Assembly (NCBI GenBank): GCA_023428515.1
Contig: JAEYXI010000125.1
Span: 1 to 6,087, forward strand
Source of the DNA: Pseudomonadota bacterium
GTDB taxonomy: Bacteria; Pseudomonadota; Alphaproteobacteria; Rhizobiales; Rhizobiaceae
Length of the DNA stretch: 6,087 bases
Direction of reading: 5' to 3'
The notes under the pieces are model-generated. The model ran no database searches, was not told the DNA's origin, and saw only the letters and a program-made list of their open reading frames with translations. Within the stretch, counting starts at the first letter, position 1; each line of letters starts with the position of its first letter. Below are positions 1 to 4,717 of the stretch, piece by piece. The translations under genes and the position numbers were made by a program.

Positions 1-319
1 CCGGGGTCTTGCGCGAATGCCGCCCGCGCCCGCCACAGACATGCAGGCCCAACTCGCGCTCGAGCGGCCGCAGCCCGCCCTTGAGCGCGCCGATCACGCT
101 GGTGGTGATGCCCGAGGAGTGCCAGTCCATGCCCATCACGGCGCCGAAGGACTGGAACCAGAAGGGATGCGCCAGGCGGCGCAGAAGCTCGTCGCGGCCA
201 TATTCGAGCACGACCGCCTGGCAGATGACGGCGCCGAGCCTAGTCATGCGCTCGCCGAGCCATTTCGGCACGCGGCCGCCATGCAGCGGCAGATCGGCGC
301 TGCCCGTGCGCTGGGTCAC
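1..319 (-). CDS. DUF763 domain protein, N-terminal part (cut by window edge)
   Basis: The visible part is 106 codons with no stop, running off the left edge of the window. It begins with GTG at 319-317, eight bases after an AAGGA ribosome binding sequence (332-328). The peptide starts MTQRTGSADLPLHGGRVPKW and continues through GERMTRLGAVICQAVVLEYG, then LLRRLAHPFWFQSFGAVMGM and DWHSSGITTSVIGALKGGL. I recognise this as the conserved N-terminus of the DUF763 family: the TGxADLPLHGGRVPxWL opening, the DPFWFQ-like segment and the DWHSSGxTT segment are its hallmarks. The biochemical function of DUF763 is unknown to me and none is assigned. The gene is separated from its upstream neighbour by 158 bases holding a plausible promoter, so it is probably its own transcription unit. 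Family assignment is by recalled motif similarity; the start is well supported. Confidence 0.85.
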   Translation of the reverse strand, partial: MTQRTGSADLPLHGGRVPKWLGERMTRLGAVICQAVVLEYGRDELLRRLAHPFWFQSFGAVMGMDWHSSGITTSVIGALKGGLRPLERELGLHVCGGRGRHSRKTP

Positions 320-346
320 GATTTCGGTCCTTGCTGTTACCCTGGG

Positions 347-375
347 AGTAAAGCGTGTTTCCGTTTTGTTCGCAA
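347..375 (-). promoter_or_regulatory. Candidate sigma-70-type promoter for the DUF763 gene
   Basis: Read on the minus strand, TTGCGA (375-370) and TTTACT (352-347) are separated by exactly 17 bases. Each matches the -35 or -10 consensus at four of six positions. Transcription would begin near 340, giving a leader of about 20 bases that carries the AAGGA sequence before the GTG start. Position and spacing are good and the hexamers only moderate, so this is a prediction. Confidence 0.45.
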
Positions 376-422
376 GCGGTTCCGCCGAAATCACGATAGG
401 CCGGTCGCAACGACGCACGCTG

Positions 423-444
423 CGGCCGACCTGCTCGTCGGCCG
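423..444 (-). other. GC-rich hairpin downstream of the SnoaL-like gene
   Basis: CGGCCGAC (423-430) and GTCGGCCG (437-444) are perfect 8-base complements around a six-base loop. The structure lies 34 bases past the stop of the SnoaL-like gene and could help end that transcript. No T-run follows it on the minus strand, so it is not a standard intrinsic terminator. In DNA this GC-rich an 8-bp stem can arise by chance. Confidence 0.3.
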
Positions 445-477
445 GTGAAGTCGGTCGTCTTGGCGATGCGTCAGTTG

Positions 478-831
478 CTAGTAGAAAAAGCGCTCTTCGA
501 CGATCTTGCCGTCCTTGACGGTGTAGAGGGCGACCTCTTCCATGGCGACGCGCTTGCCCGTCGACTTTGGCGTCAGATCGTATTTGAGGCGGACGGCGAA
601 CTGGTCGCCGTTGACGAACGGGCCTTCAACGGAACCGCCGTGGACTTCGTGGTTCGCTTGCCACCACTCTCCCTTCTGCTTCACGGCATCCCTGCCGCGG
701 CTGACGGCCTGCGGCCCTTCCTGGGCTTCGTAGCTGACGATGTCGTCGGCGTTGTATTTCGTCGCGGCGGCTTCGTCGTCGCCCTTCTTCAGGAGTTCGG
801 TAAAATCCTTGGCGATATCTGCGGTGGTCAT
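478..831 (-). CDS. SnoaL-like / NTF2-fold small protein (117 aa)
   Basis: This encodes a 117-residue soluble protein starting MTTADIAKDFTELLKKGD and ending EERFFY. The start is the ATG at 831-829, preceded by a strong AGGAGG-type ribosome binding sequence; the frame is open further up to a TTG at 912 but nothing there supports initiation. The layout fits the NTF2/SnoaL cone fold: an N-terminal helix (about residues 4-24), a Tyr/Trp-rich middle including YEAQEG (34-39), a GRDAVKQKGEWW helix (46-57), then beta strands ending in ALYTVKDGKIVEERFFY, where the VKDGKIVEE turn is typical. Members range from ketosteroid-isomerase-like enzymes to pure binding proteins; no catalytic pair is identifiable here, so no reaction is assigned. 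There is no signal peptide or membrane segment. It lies 140 bases after panC, with a weak hairpin between, so it may or may not share the pan transcript. Confidence 0.8.
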   Translation of the reverse strand: MTTADIAKDFTELLKKGDDEAAATKYNADDIVSYEAQEGPQAVSRGRDAVKQKGEWWQANHEVHGGSVEGPFVNGDQFAVRLKYDLTPKSTGKRVAMEEVALYTVKDGKIVEERFFY

Positions 832-858
832 GGCGATTCCTCCTTGTTCATCGGCACA

Positions 859-887
859 AGTATGGAACCGCCCGCACGGTTTGCCAC
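859..887 (-). promoter_or_regulatory. Weak candidate promoter for the SnoaL-like gene
   Basis: On the minus strand GTGGCA (887-882) and CATACT (864-859) are 17 bases apart, each matching four of six consensus positions. Transcription would begin about 20-25 bases before the ATG at 831. The match is poor and the upstream hexamer lies inside a dyad, so this is only a pointer to where a promoter could be. Confidence 0.22.
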
Positions 888-900
888 CGCTCGGCGGCAA
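881..900 (-). other. Inverted repeat in the panC/SnoaL-like gene intergenic region
   Basis: On the minus strand TTGCCGCC and GGTGGCAA flank a GAGC loop, pairing over 8 positions with one G-U pair in RNA. It lies just after a TTTT run and overlaps the weak promoter candidate, so it could be a leader hairpin, an operator or chance. The 140-base gap (832-971) otherwise holds the hairpin at 906-923 and the ribosome binding site of the next gene. Confidence 0.25.
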
Positions 901-905
901 AATAG

Positions 906-923
906 CTGACAACCTCGTGTCAG
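906..923 (-). terminator. Weak candidate terminator after panC
   Basis: On the minus strand CTGACA and TGTCAG are perfect 6-base complements around a six-base loop, and the sequence continues CTATTTT. It lies about 50 bases past the panC stop. A short stem followed by a T-rich stretch fits a weak intrinsic terminator, but the stem is only 6 bp and the T-run only four bases and not directly adjacent. Read-through into the SnoaL-like gene is quite possible. Confidence 0.3.
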
Positions 924-971
924 GAATATCGCGTTGCCGGGCAGGTGCGAGGCACGGCGAAAAGAGCTGTT

Positions 972-1826
972 TCAGGAAGCGGGCGCGACCGGAACGTTGT
1001 CGATCAGCCTGACCTGGCCGAGCCAGACGGCGGCGAGCAGCCGCGCCGGCTCGGAGGCTCTGGTCAGCGGCGCGAGCGTCGCGGCCGAGCAGAGCTCGAT
1101 ATATTCGACCTCGCCGAAGCCATCGTCGCCGAGAGCCTTCCGAGCTTCGGCGAGGAGTGGGCCTGCATCGGCGCCTGCGGCGAGTTTTTCCGCGGCGTCG
1201 AACAGTATGGCGGCGAGGCGGGGCGCAAGCGCCCGCTCCGCCGGCGTCAGGCGCACGTTGCGCGAGGACATTGCGAGGCCGTCCGCCTCGCGGATGGTCG
1301 GACAGGCGACGACCTCGATCGGGATATCGAGATCGCGAGCCATACGGCGCACGACCTGCAACTGCTGGAAATCCTTCTCGCCGAAAAAGGCGAAGTCGGC
1401 GCCCGACTGCAGGAAGAGTTTCGCGACGACCGTTGCCACGCCGTCGAAATGGCCGGGACGGAAGCGGCCTTCCATGCCTTCGCTGGCGCCGGCGACCGAG
1501 ACGGTGGTGGAGAATCCCTCGGGATAAATCTCCTCGGCGTTCGGCGCGTAGAGGAGATGCGCGCCTGCCACGGCGAGCTTGGCCGCGTCGCTGTCCTCGG
1601 TGCGCGGATAGGCGGCGAGGTCGGCGGGATTGTTGAACTGTTTTGGGTTTACGAAGAGGGTGACAATGACGCGATCGGTGCGCGCCAGCCCGGCGCGGAC
1701 GAGACTGAGGTGCCCTTCATGCAGTGCGCCCATGGTCGGCACGAGGCCGACGGAAAGCCCTTCGGCGCGCCAGCCGGCGACCGTCTTGCGCAGGTCCGAG
1801 ACGGTGCGGACGATCGGCACGGCCAT
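972..1826 (-). CDS. panC: Pantothenate synthetase (pantoate--beta-alanine ligase)
   Basis: This enzyme joins pantoate and beta-alanine using ATP, releasing AMP and pyrophosphate, as the last step of cytoplasmic pantothenate synthesis. The 284-residue product has the usual family length. It shows the nucleotidyltransferase signature VPTMGALHEGHLSLV (residues 29-43, the HxGH site being H36-E37-G38-H39), the VNPKQF segment (59-64), RFRPGHFDGVATVV around 121-134, FGEKDFQQLQ (148-157), and SSRNVRL (187-193), the counterpart of the KMSKS loop. All expected active-site blocks are intact. I place the start at ATG 1826-1824; it shares one base with the panB stop (TGATG). A TTG directly before it could extend the protein by one residue but is less likely. 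The overlap implies co-transcription and probable translational coupling with panB. Confidence 0.96.
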   Translation of the reverse strand: MAVPIVRTVSDLRKTVAGWRAEGLSVGLVPTMGALHEGHLSLVRAGLARTDRVIVTLFVNPKQFNNPADLAAYPRTEDSDAAKLAVAGAHLLYAPNAEEIYPEGFSTTVSVAGASEGMEGRFRPGHFDGVATVVAKLFLQSGADFAFFGEKDFQQLQVVRRMARDLDIPIEVVACPTIREADGLAMSSRNVRLTPAERALAPRLAAILFDAAEKLAAGADAGPLLAEARKALGDDGFGEVEYIELCSAATLAPLTRASEPARLLAAVWLGQVRLIDNVPVAPAS

Positions 1827-2659
1827 CAAGGTTTCTTCCCCGGCACCGTCTCCGAGAAGACATGCTCGGGCGCGGGGAAACGGCGCTGGCGCACATCTTC
1901 GGCATAGGCTGCGACGGCTTCCGACGCGGCGTGTCCGAGTTCCGCATAGCGCTTGACGAATTTCGGCCGGAAATCGGTGAACAGGCCGAGCATGTCGTCG
2001 ACCACGAGGATCTGGCCGTCGCAGGCGGGCGAAGCGCCGATGCCGATGGTGGGGATGGCGATCTCGGCGGTGATCGTGCGGGCGAGGGTTTCGGGCACTT
2101 TTTCCAGCACGACGGAGAACGCTCCCGCTTCGGCGACTGCACGTGCGTCGGCGACCACCCTGTCGGCGTCCTTGCCGCGACCCTGCACCGTGTAGCCTCC
2201 GAATGCGTTGACGCCCTGCGGGGTGAGGCCGACATGCGCCACGACGGGAATGCCACGTGCTACCAGGAAGCGGATCGTCTCGGCCATGCTGACGCCGCCT
2301 TCGAGCTTGACGGCGGCGCAGCCTGTCTCGGCCATGACGCGTGCCGCGTTGCGGAACGCTTGTTCGGGGCTTTCTTCGTAGGAACCAAACGGCATGTCGA
2401 CGACGAGCAATGCGTTCTCGATGCCGCGCCTCACTGCCTGGCCGTGCATGATCATCATGTCGAGGGTCACGCCGATGGTGGACGGCAGGCCGTGCACGAC
2501 CATGCCGACGCTGTCGCCGACGAGCACGAGGTCACAGTGAGGATCGACGATGCTCGCCACCGGCGTCGTGTAGGCGGTCAGGCAGACAAGGGGTACGCCG
2601 CCCTTGCGGGCACGGATGGACTGCGGGTTCAGGTCCTTGGCGTGCGCGGTCGCACTCAA
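1826..2659 (-). CDS. panB: 3-methyl-2-oxobutanoate (ketopantoate) hydroxymethyltransferase
   Basis: PanB transfers a hydroxymethyl group from 5,10-methylenetetrahydrofolate to 2-ketoisovalerate, making ketopantoate, the committed step to pantothenate. It is a cytoplasmic TIM-barrel enzyme needing Mg2+. From the chosen start the protein has 277 residues, close to family size. Visible motifs are LTAYT (27-31), the metal-binding VGDS (47-50, D49) and VVDMPFGSY (86-94, D88), VKLEGG (117-122), HVGLTPQ (142-148), and the catalytic glutamate in VVLEKVP (E186). I start it at TTG 2659-2657 because GGAGG (2672-2668) lies eight bases upstream; the frame extends to another TTG at 2716, which has no ribosome binding sequence. 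No in-frame ATG is available near the N-terminus. It is the first gene of a panB-panC pair, 118 bases after coaBC. Confidence 0.95.
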   Translation of the reverse strand: MSATAHAKDLNPQSIRARKGGVPLVCLTAYTTPVASIVDPHCDLVLVGDSVGMVVHGLPSTIGVTLDMMIMHGQAVRRGIENALLVVDMPFGSYEESPEQAFRNAARVMAETGCAAVKLEGGVSMAETIRFLVARGIPVVAHVGLTPQGVNAFGGYTVQGRGKDADRVVADARAVAEAGAFSVVLEKVPETLARTITAEIAIPTIGIGASPACDGQILVVDDMLGLFTDFRPKFVKRYAELGHAASEAVAAYAEDVRQRRFPAPEHVFSETVPGKKP

Positions 2660-2673
2660 ACCATGTTCCTCCC
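2656..2673 (-). promoter_or_regulatory. panB ribosome binding site with two-codon AUG reading frame overlapping the UUG start
   Basis: On the minus strand GGGAGG (2673-2668) is followed by ATG GTT TGA (2664-2656) in a frame different from panB. The TGA overlaps the panB TTG start (2659-2657) by two bases. The Shine-Dalgarno sequence is three bases from the ATG, which is tight, and eight bases from the TTG, which is ideal. Ribosomes could therefore start at either codon, and the tiny frame would end on the panB start. The arrangement is visible in the sequence; any regulatory effect is inference. Confidence 0.5.
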
Positions 2674-2697
2674 AGGCAAAGGCGATTGGCGGCCCGT

Positions 2698-2723
2698 TTC
2701 GCACAGATTTGTGCAAGTGCGAA
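2698..2723 (-). other. Inverted repeat upstream of panB
   Basis: TTCGCAC (2698-2704) and GTGCGAA (2717-2723) are perfect 7-base complements around twelve bases, and an alternative nested hairpin pairs GCACA (2701-2705) with TGTGC (2710-2714). On the minus strand a run of six T precedes it rather than follows it, so it is not an ordinary terminator for coaBC. It lies 25 bases upstream of the panB Shine-Dalgarno sequence and could be an operator or a leader RNA structure. The rest of the 118-base gap (2660-2777) shows no convincing promoter hexamers. Confidence 0.35.
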
Positions 2724-2777
2724 GGAAAAAATGCACCGCAACATAGAAGGGCTGGCCCGAGGGCGGCTAGGCTAGGC

Positions 2778-4007
2778 TCAGACCGCGGTTGTCTTCAGCC
2801 GCTCGGCGATGAGGTCGGCGAGGCGCGTGGCGACCTCTTCCTTGCCCATTTCGGGCCATTCCTCGACGCTTTTCCTCGAAACGATCTTCACCCTGTTGCG
2901 GTCGCCGCCCATGACTCCGCCGGAACTTGTGCCGGACGGGCCGACATCGTTGGCGACGATGAAGTCGGCGCCCTTTTTCTTCAGCTTGGCTTCGGCGTTC
3001 TTCAGCACGTCCTGGGTCTCGGCGGCGAAGCCGACGACGAGATAGGGACGCTTCTTGTGATGGCCGATCGTGGCGAGGATGTCGGGGTTCTCGACCATCT
3101 TCAGCGAAGGCGGTCCTTTGCCGGCTACCTTCTTGACCTTCTGGCCGGCGGCATCGGCCGTGCGCCAGTCGGCGACGGCTGCGACGAAGATGGCGGCGTC
3201 CGCGGGCAGAAGCTGTTCGACCGCGTCGCGCATTTCTTCGGCGCGTTCGACATGGATGGTTTTCACGCCCGCCGGATCGGGGATCGTCACGGGACCCGAG
3301 ACGAGACGCACATCGGCGCCGAGCCGGGCGAGCGCCGCGGCGATGGCATGGCCCTGCTTGCCCGACGAGCGGTTGGCGATATAGCGCACCGGGTCGATCG
3401 GCTCATGCGTCGGGCCGGAGGTGACGATGATCTTTTTGCCGGCAAGCGGTTTCGGGCGACTGTCGAGAAGAGTTTCGATCGCCGCCACGATCTCCAGCGG
3501 CTCGGCCATGCGGCCGGCGCCGGCCTCGCCGCTCTCGGCCATCTCGCCGCTGTTCGGGCCGACAAAGAGGGTGCCGTCCTTTTCGAGCTGGGCGCGGTTG
3601 CGGCGCGTCGCCGGATGCGACCACATCTTCGGGTTCATCGCAGGCGCCAGCAGCACGCGCTTGTCGGTGGCGAGCAGCACGGCGGAGGCGAGGTCGTTGG
3701 CGTGGCCGCCGGCAAGTTTCGCCATCAGGTCGGTGGTTGCCGGCGCGACGACCACCAAGTCTGCACCACGCGCGAGTCGGATATGGCCGACATCCTGCTC
3801 GTCTTGGCGATCGAAGAGATCGGTGAAGACATGATCGGCGGTGAGTGCGCCGACCGAGAGCGGCGTGATGAATTCCTGCGCGGCCGATGTCATCACGCAG
3901 CGCACCGAAGCGCCGCGTTCGCGCAGCCGGCGGATCAGGTCGAGCGATTTGTAGGCCGCGATGCCGCCGCCGATGATGAGCAGGATGTGTTTGGAGGAGA
4001 GGGTCAT
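2778..4007 (-). CDS. coaBC: Bifunctional phosphopantothenoylcysteine decarboxylase / phosphopantothenate--cysteine ligase
   Basis: This protein (Dfp/CoaBC) catalyses two consecutive steps of coenzyme A synthesis: ligation of cysteine to 4'-phosphopantothenate by the C-terminal CoaB domain, then FMN-dependent decarboxylation to 4'-phosphopantetheine by the N-terminal CoaC domain. It has 409 residues, normal for the fused form. CoaC spans about 1-180: GGGIAAYK (13-20), the catalytic histidine H75 in [14 protein letters not shown] (122-129, N125) and the substrate flap [14 protein letters not shown] (154-167). CoaB follows from about 190: [28 protein letters not shown] loop (196-219, N212), VAAVADWR (275-282) and the lysine-rich KVKK (290-293). 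The cysteine found in the E. coli flap (C158) corresponds to S159 here. The ATG at 4007 follows GGAGG (4016-4012) by four bases. It starts only ten bases after the vapC stop, so it is very likely co-transcribed with vapBC. Confidence 0.95.
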   Translation of the reverse strand: MTLSSKHILLIIGGGIAAYKSLDLIRRLRERGASVRCVMTSAAQEFITPLSVGALTADHVFTDLFDRQDEQDVGHIRLARGADLVVVAPATTDLMAKLAGGHANDLASAVLLATDKRVLLAPAMNPKMWSHPATRRNRAQLEKDGTLFVGPNSGEMAESGEAGAGRMAEPLEIVAAIETLLDSRPKPLAGKKIIVTSGPTHEPIDPVRYIANRSSGKQGHAIAAALARLGADVRLVSGPVTIPDPAGVKTIHVERAEEMRDAVEQLLPADAAIFVAAVADWRTADAAGQKVKKVAGKGPPSLKMVENPDILATIGHHKKRPYLVVGFAAETQDVLKNAEAKLKKKGADFIVANDVGPSGTSSGGVMGGDRNRVKIVSRKSVEEWPEMGKEEVATRLADLIAERLKTTAV

Positions 4008-4017
4008 CAGGCCTCCA

Positions 4018-4428
4018 TCATGCTGGCTTCAGCGCGGGTTCGATGTCGGTATGGATGAAGTCATCGCCCTTGAACAGCAGGGGGAGGTTGCGCGACTTCG
4101 CCAACGCATACGAAAAGCAATCGCCCATGTTCAAGCTTGCACGATGGCCGGAGCCTCGGCCATAGAGCGAATAGGCTGCGCGGGCTTGACGCAGTTGAGT
4201 GTCGTCGAATGCCACTGGCGTCATGTCGAGAAGCTCGACTAAGGCCTCAAGTCGATCGCTGCCGTCTGGGAAGCGTTCGTTTGCCGCTACGCAACTGGTC
4301 TCGAACAGGGTTGCGAAGCTCACCAAGACGCTATCTGCCTTGTGGAATTCTTTCTTGAACAGATATCCGTCCGACTCGTCGTTTAGAATGGCGATGATCG
4401 CTGACGTATCAGTGACGAAGGACGTCAC
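4018..4428 (-). CDS. vapC: PIN-domain ribonuclease toxin, VapC/FitB type
   Basis: This is the toxin of a type II toxin-antitoxin pair; PIN-domain toxins are Mg2+-dependent endoribonucleases that cleave specific RNAs, often tRNA or rRNA, and block translation. The 136-residue product has the acidic active-site set in order: D7 in FVTDTSAIIAIL, E43 in LFETS, D103 in NMGDCFSYALA, and D122/D123 in FKGDDF. All are present, so it looks catalytically intact. I start it at GTG 4428-4426, which overlaps the vapB stop by four bases (GTGA) and lies six bases after GAAGG; a GTG at 4446 would give six more residues but overlaps vapB by 22 bases. Stretches of this gene are lower in GC than the flanking housekeeping genes (29 of 60 bases in 4321-4380), which suggests horizontal acquisition. 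Its RNA target cannot be inferred. Confidence 0.92.
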   Translation of the reverse strand: MTSFVTDTSAIIAILNDESDGYLFKKEFHKADSVLVSFATLFETSCVAANERFPDGSDRLEALVELLDMTPVAFDDTQLRQARAAYSLYGRGSGHRASLNMGDCFSYALAKSRNLPLLFKGDDFIHTDIEPALKPA

Positions 4429-4667
4429 CGCAGGCCTTCGTCCCACATCTCGTCGCTGACTTTCTTAAGGTCAAAGGGCTGCGTTGGCTTCCGGCCGAGC
4501 TTGCTCAAAGCCTCAATGGACGGCTTGCGGCGTCCTGTCGGGGCGGCCACGCCACGTGCCAGCGCATCGCGCGCTTCCTGTTCCATCGAGACGCCCCGAT
4601 CGGCCGCGCGCCTGCGTAATTCGCGCTTCAAGTCGTCGGGGACGTTCCGGATCATCATGGTAGCCAT
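4425..4667 (-). CDS. vapB: FitA-like ribbon-helix-helix antitoxin, VapB type
   Basis: This is the 80-residue antitoxin partner of the following vapC. Its N-terminus has the FitA-like Arc-type ribbon-helix-helix pattern: a beta strand MMIRNVP (4-10), helix 1 DDLKRELRRRAADRG (11-25), then SMEQEARDALARG (27-39) as helix 2. This part should dimerise and bind operator DNA. The C-terminal part, from about residue 45, with FDLKKVSDEMWDEGLR at its end, is the likely toxin-neutralising tail; an aromatic residue such as W75 commonly docks in the toxin groove in this family. The ATG at 4667 is set by GGAGG (4678-4674) with a six-base spacer. The upstream operator and promoter indicate autoregulation by the VapB-VapC complex. 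The gene name is used for the family role; fitA would be an equally good label. Confidence 0.92.
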   Translation of the reverse strand: MATMMIRNVPDDLKRELRRRAADRGVSMEQEARDALARGVAAPTGRRKPSIEALSKLGRKPTQPFDLKKVSDEMWDEGLR

Positions 4668-4677
4668 CGTCAGCCTC

Positions 4678-4709
4678 CAATGCCAGCAATGTAAGCATTG
4701 CTAGCATTG
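4678..4709 (-). promoter_or_regulatory. vapBC autoregulatory operator: 14-bp inverted repeat, four 9-bp-phased half-sites
   Basis: Two 14-base arms (4678-4691 and 4696-4709) are complementary at 13 positions, with four bases between them. On the plus strand the repeat consists of CAATG at 4678 and 4687 followed by CATTG at 4696 and 4705, so four half-sites occur at an exact 9-base period, two in each orientation. Ribbon-helix-helix antitoxins of the FitA/VapB type bind such repeats as toxin-antitoxin complexes. The dyad centre (4693/4694) lies at the upstream edge of the predicted -10 element, and the outer end touches the ribosome binding sequence, so bound complex would block RNA polymerase. 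Repeat structure is direct observation; binding is inferred from the family. Confidence 0.85.
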
Positions 4710-4716
4710 CAGTCAA
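4688..4716 (-). promoter_or_regulatory. vapBC promoter
   Basis: On the minus strand TTGACT (4716-4711) and TACATT (4693-4688) are exactly 17 bases apart, matching the -35 consensus at five and the -10 at four of six positions. Transcription would start near 4681, giving a leader of only about 14 bases that includes the GGAGG. The -35 element begins one base after the ubiB stop codon. The operator covers most of the spacer, the -10 and the start point. The promoter probably also drives coaBC, since no gap exists after vapC for another. Confidence 0.7.
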
Positions 4717-4717
4717 A

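Noticed and set aside
478..912. Longer version of the SnoaL-like protein starting at TTG 912
   Set aside because: The extra 27 residues run through the intergenic dyad and lack a ribosome binding sequence, while ATG 831 has a strong one.
945..1907. Plus-strand open frame of 320 codons opposite panC
   Set aside because: It is a shadow of panC; no family resemblance and no convincing ribosome binding site.
1826..2716. Longer panB starting at TTG 2716
   Set aside because: No Shine-Dalgarno sequence precedes it and the extension crosses the inverted repeat; TTG 2659 is eight bases after GGAGG.
1724..2746. Plus-strand open frame of 340 codons opposite panB
   Set aside because: It is a shadow of panB, whose motifs are complete; the antisense peptide is low-complexity and begins inside panC.
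2761..2777. Tandem GGCTA repeats just after the coaBC stop
   Set aside because: Only two short copies, no T-run or stable stem, so a terminator or repeat element is not supported.
2604..4058. Plus-strand open frame of 484 codons opposite coaBC
   Set aside because: It is antisense to a fully convincing coaBC and its translation shows no recognisable domain, only the Arg/Gly/His/Asp-rich pattern expected opposite a GC-rich gene.
4018..4446. Longer vapC starting at GTG 4446
   Set aside because: It would overlap vapB by 22 bases; GTG 4428 gives the typical four-base GTGA overlap and a GAAGG at good spacing.
4010..4717. Mobile element carrying vapBC
   Set aside because: No transposase, terminal inverted repeat, or target duplication is visible at the module edges; the only inverted repeat is the operator.
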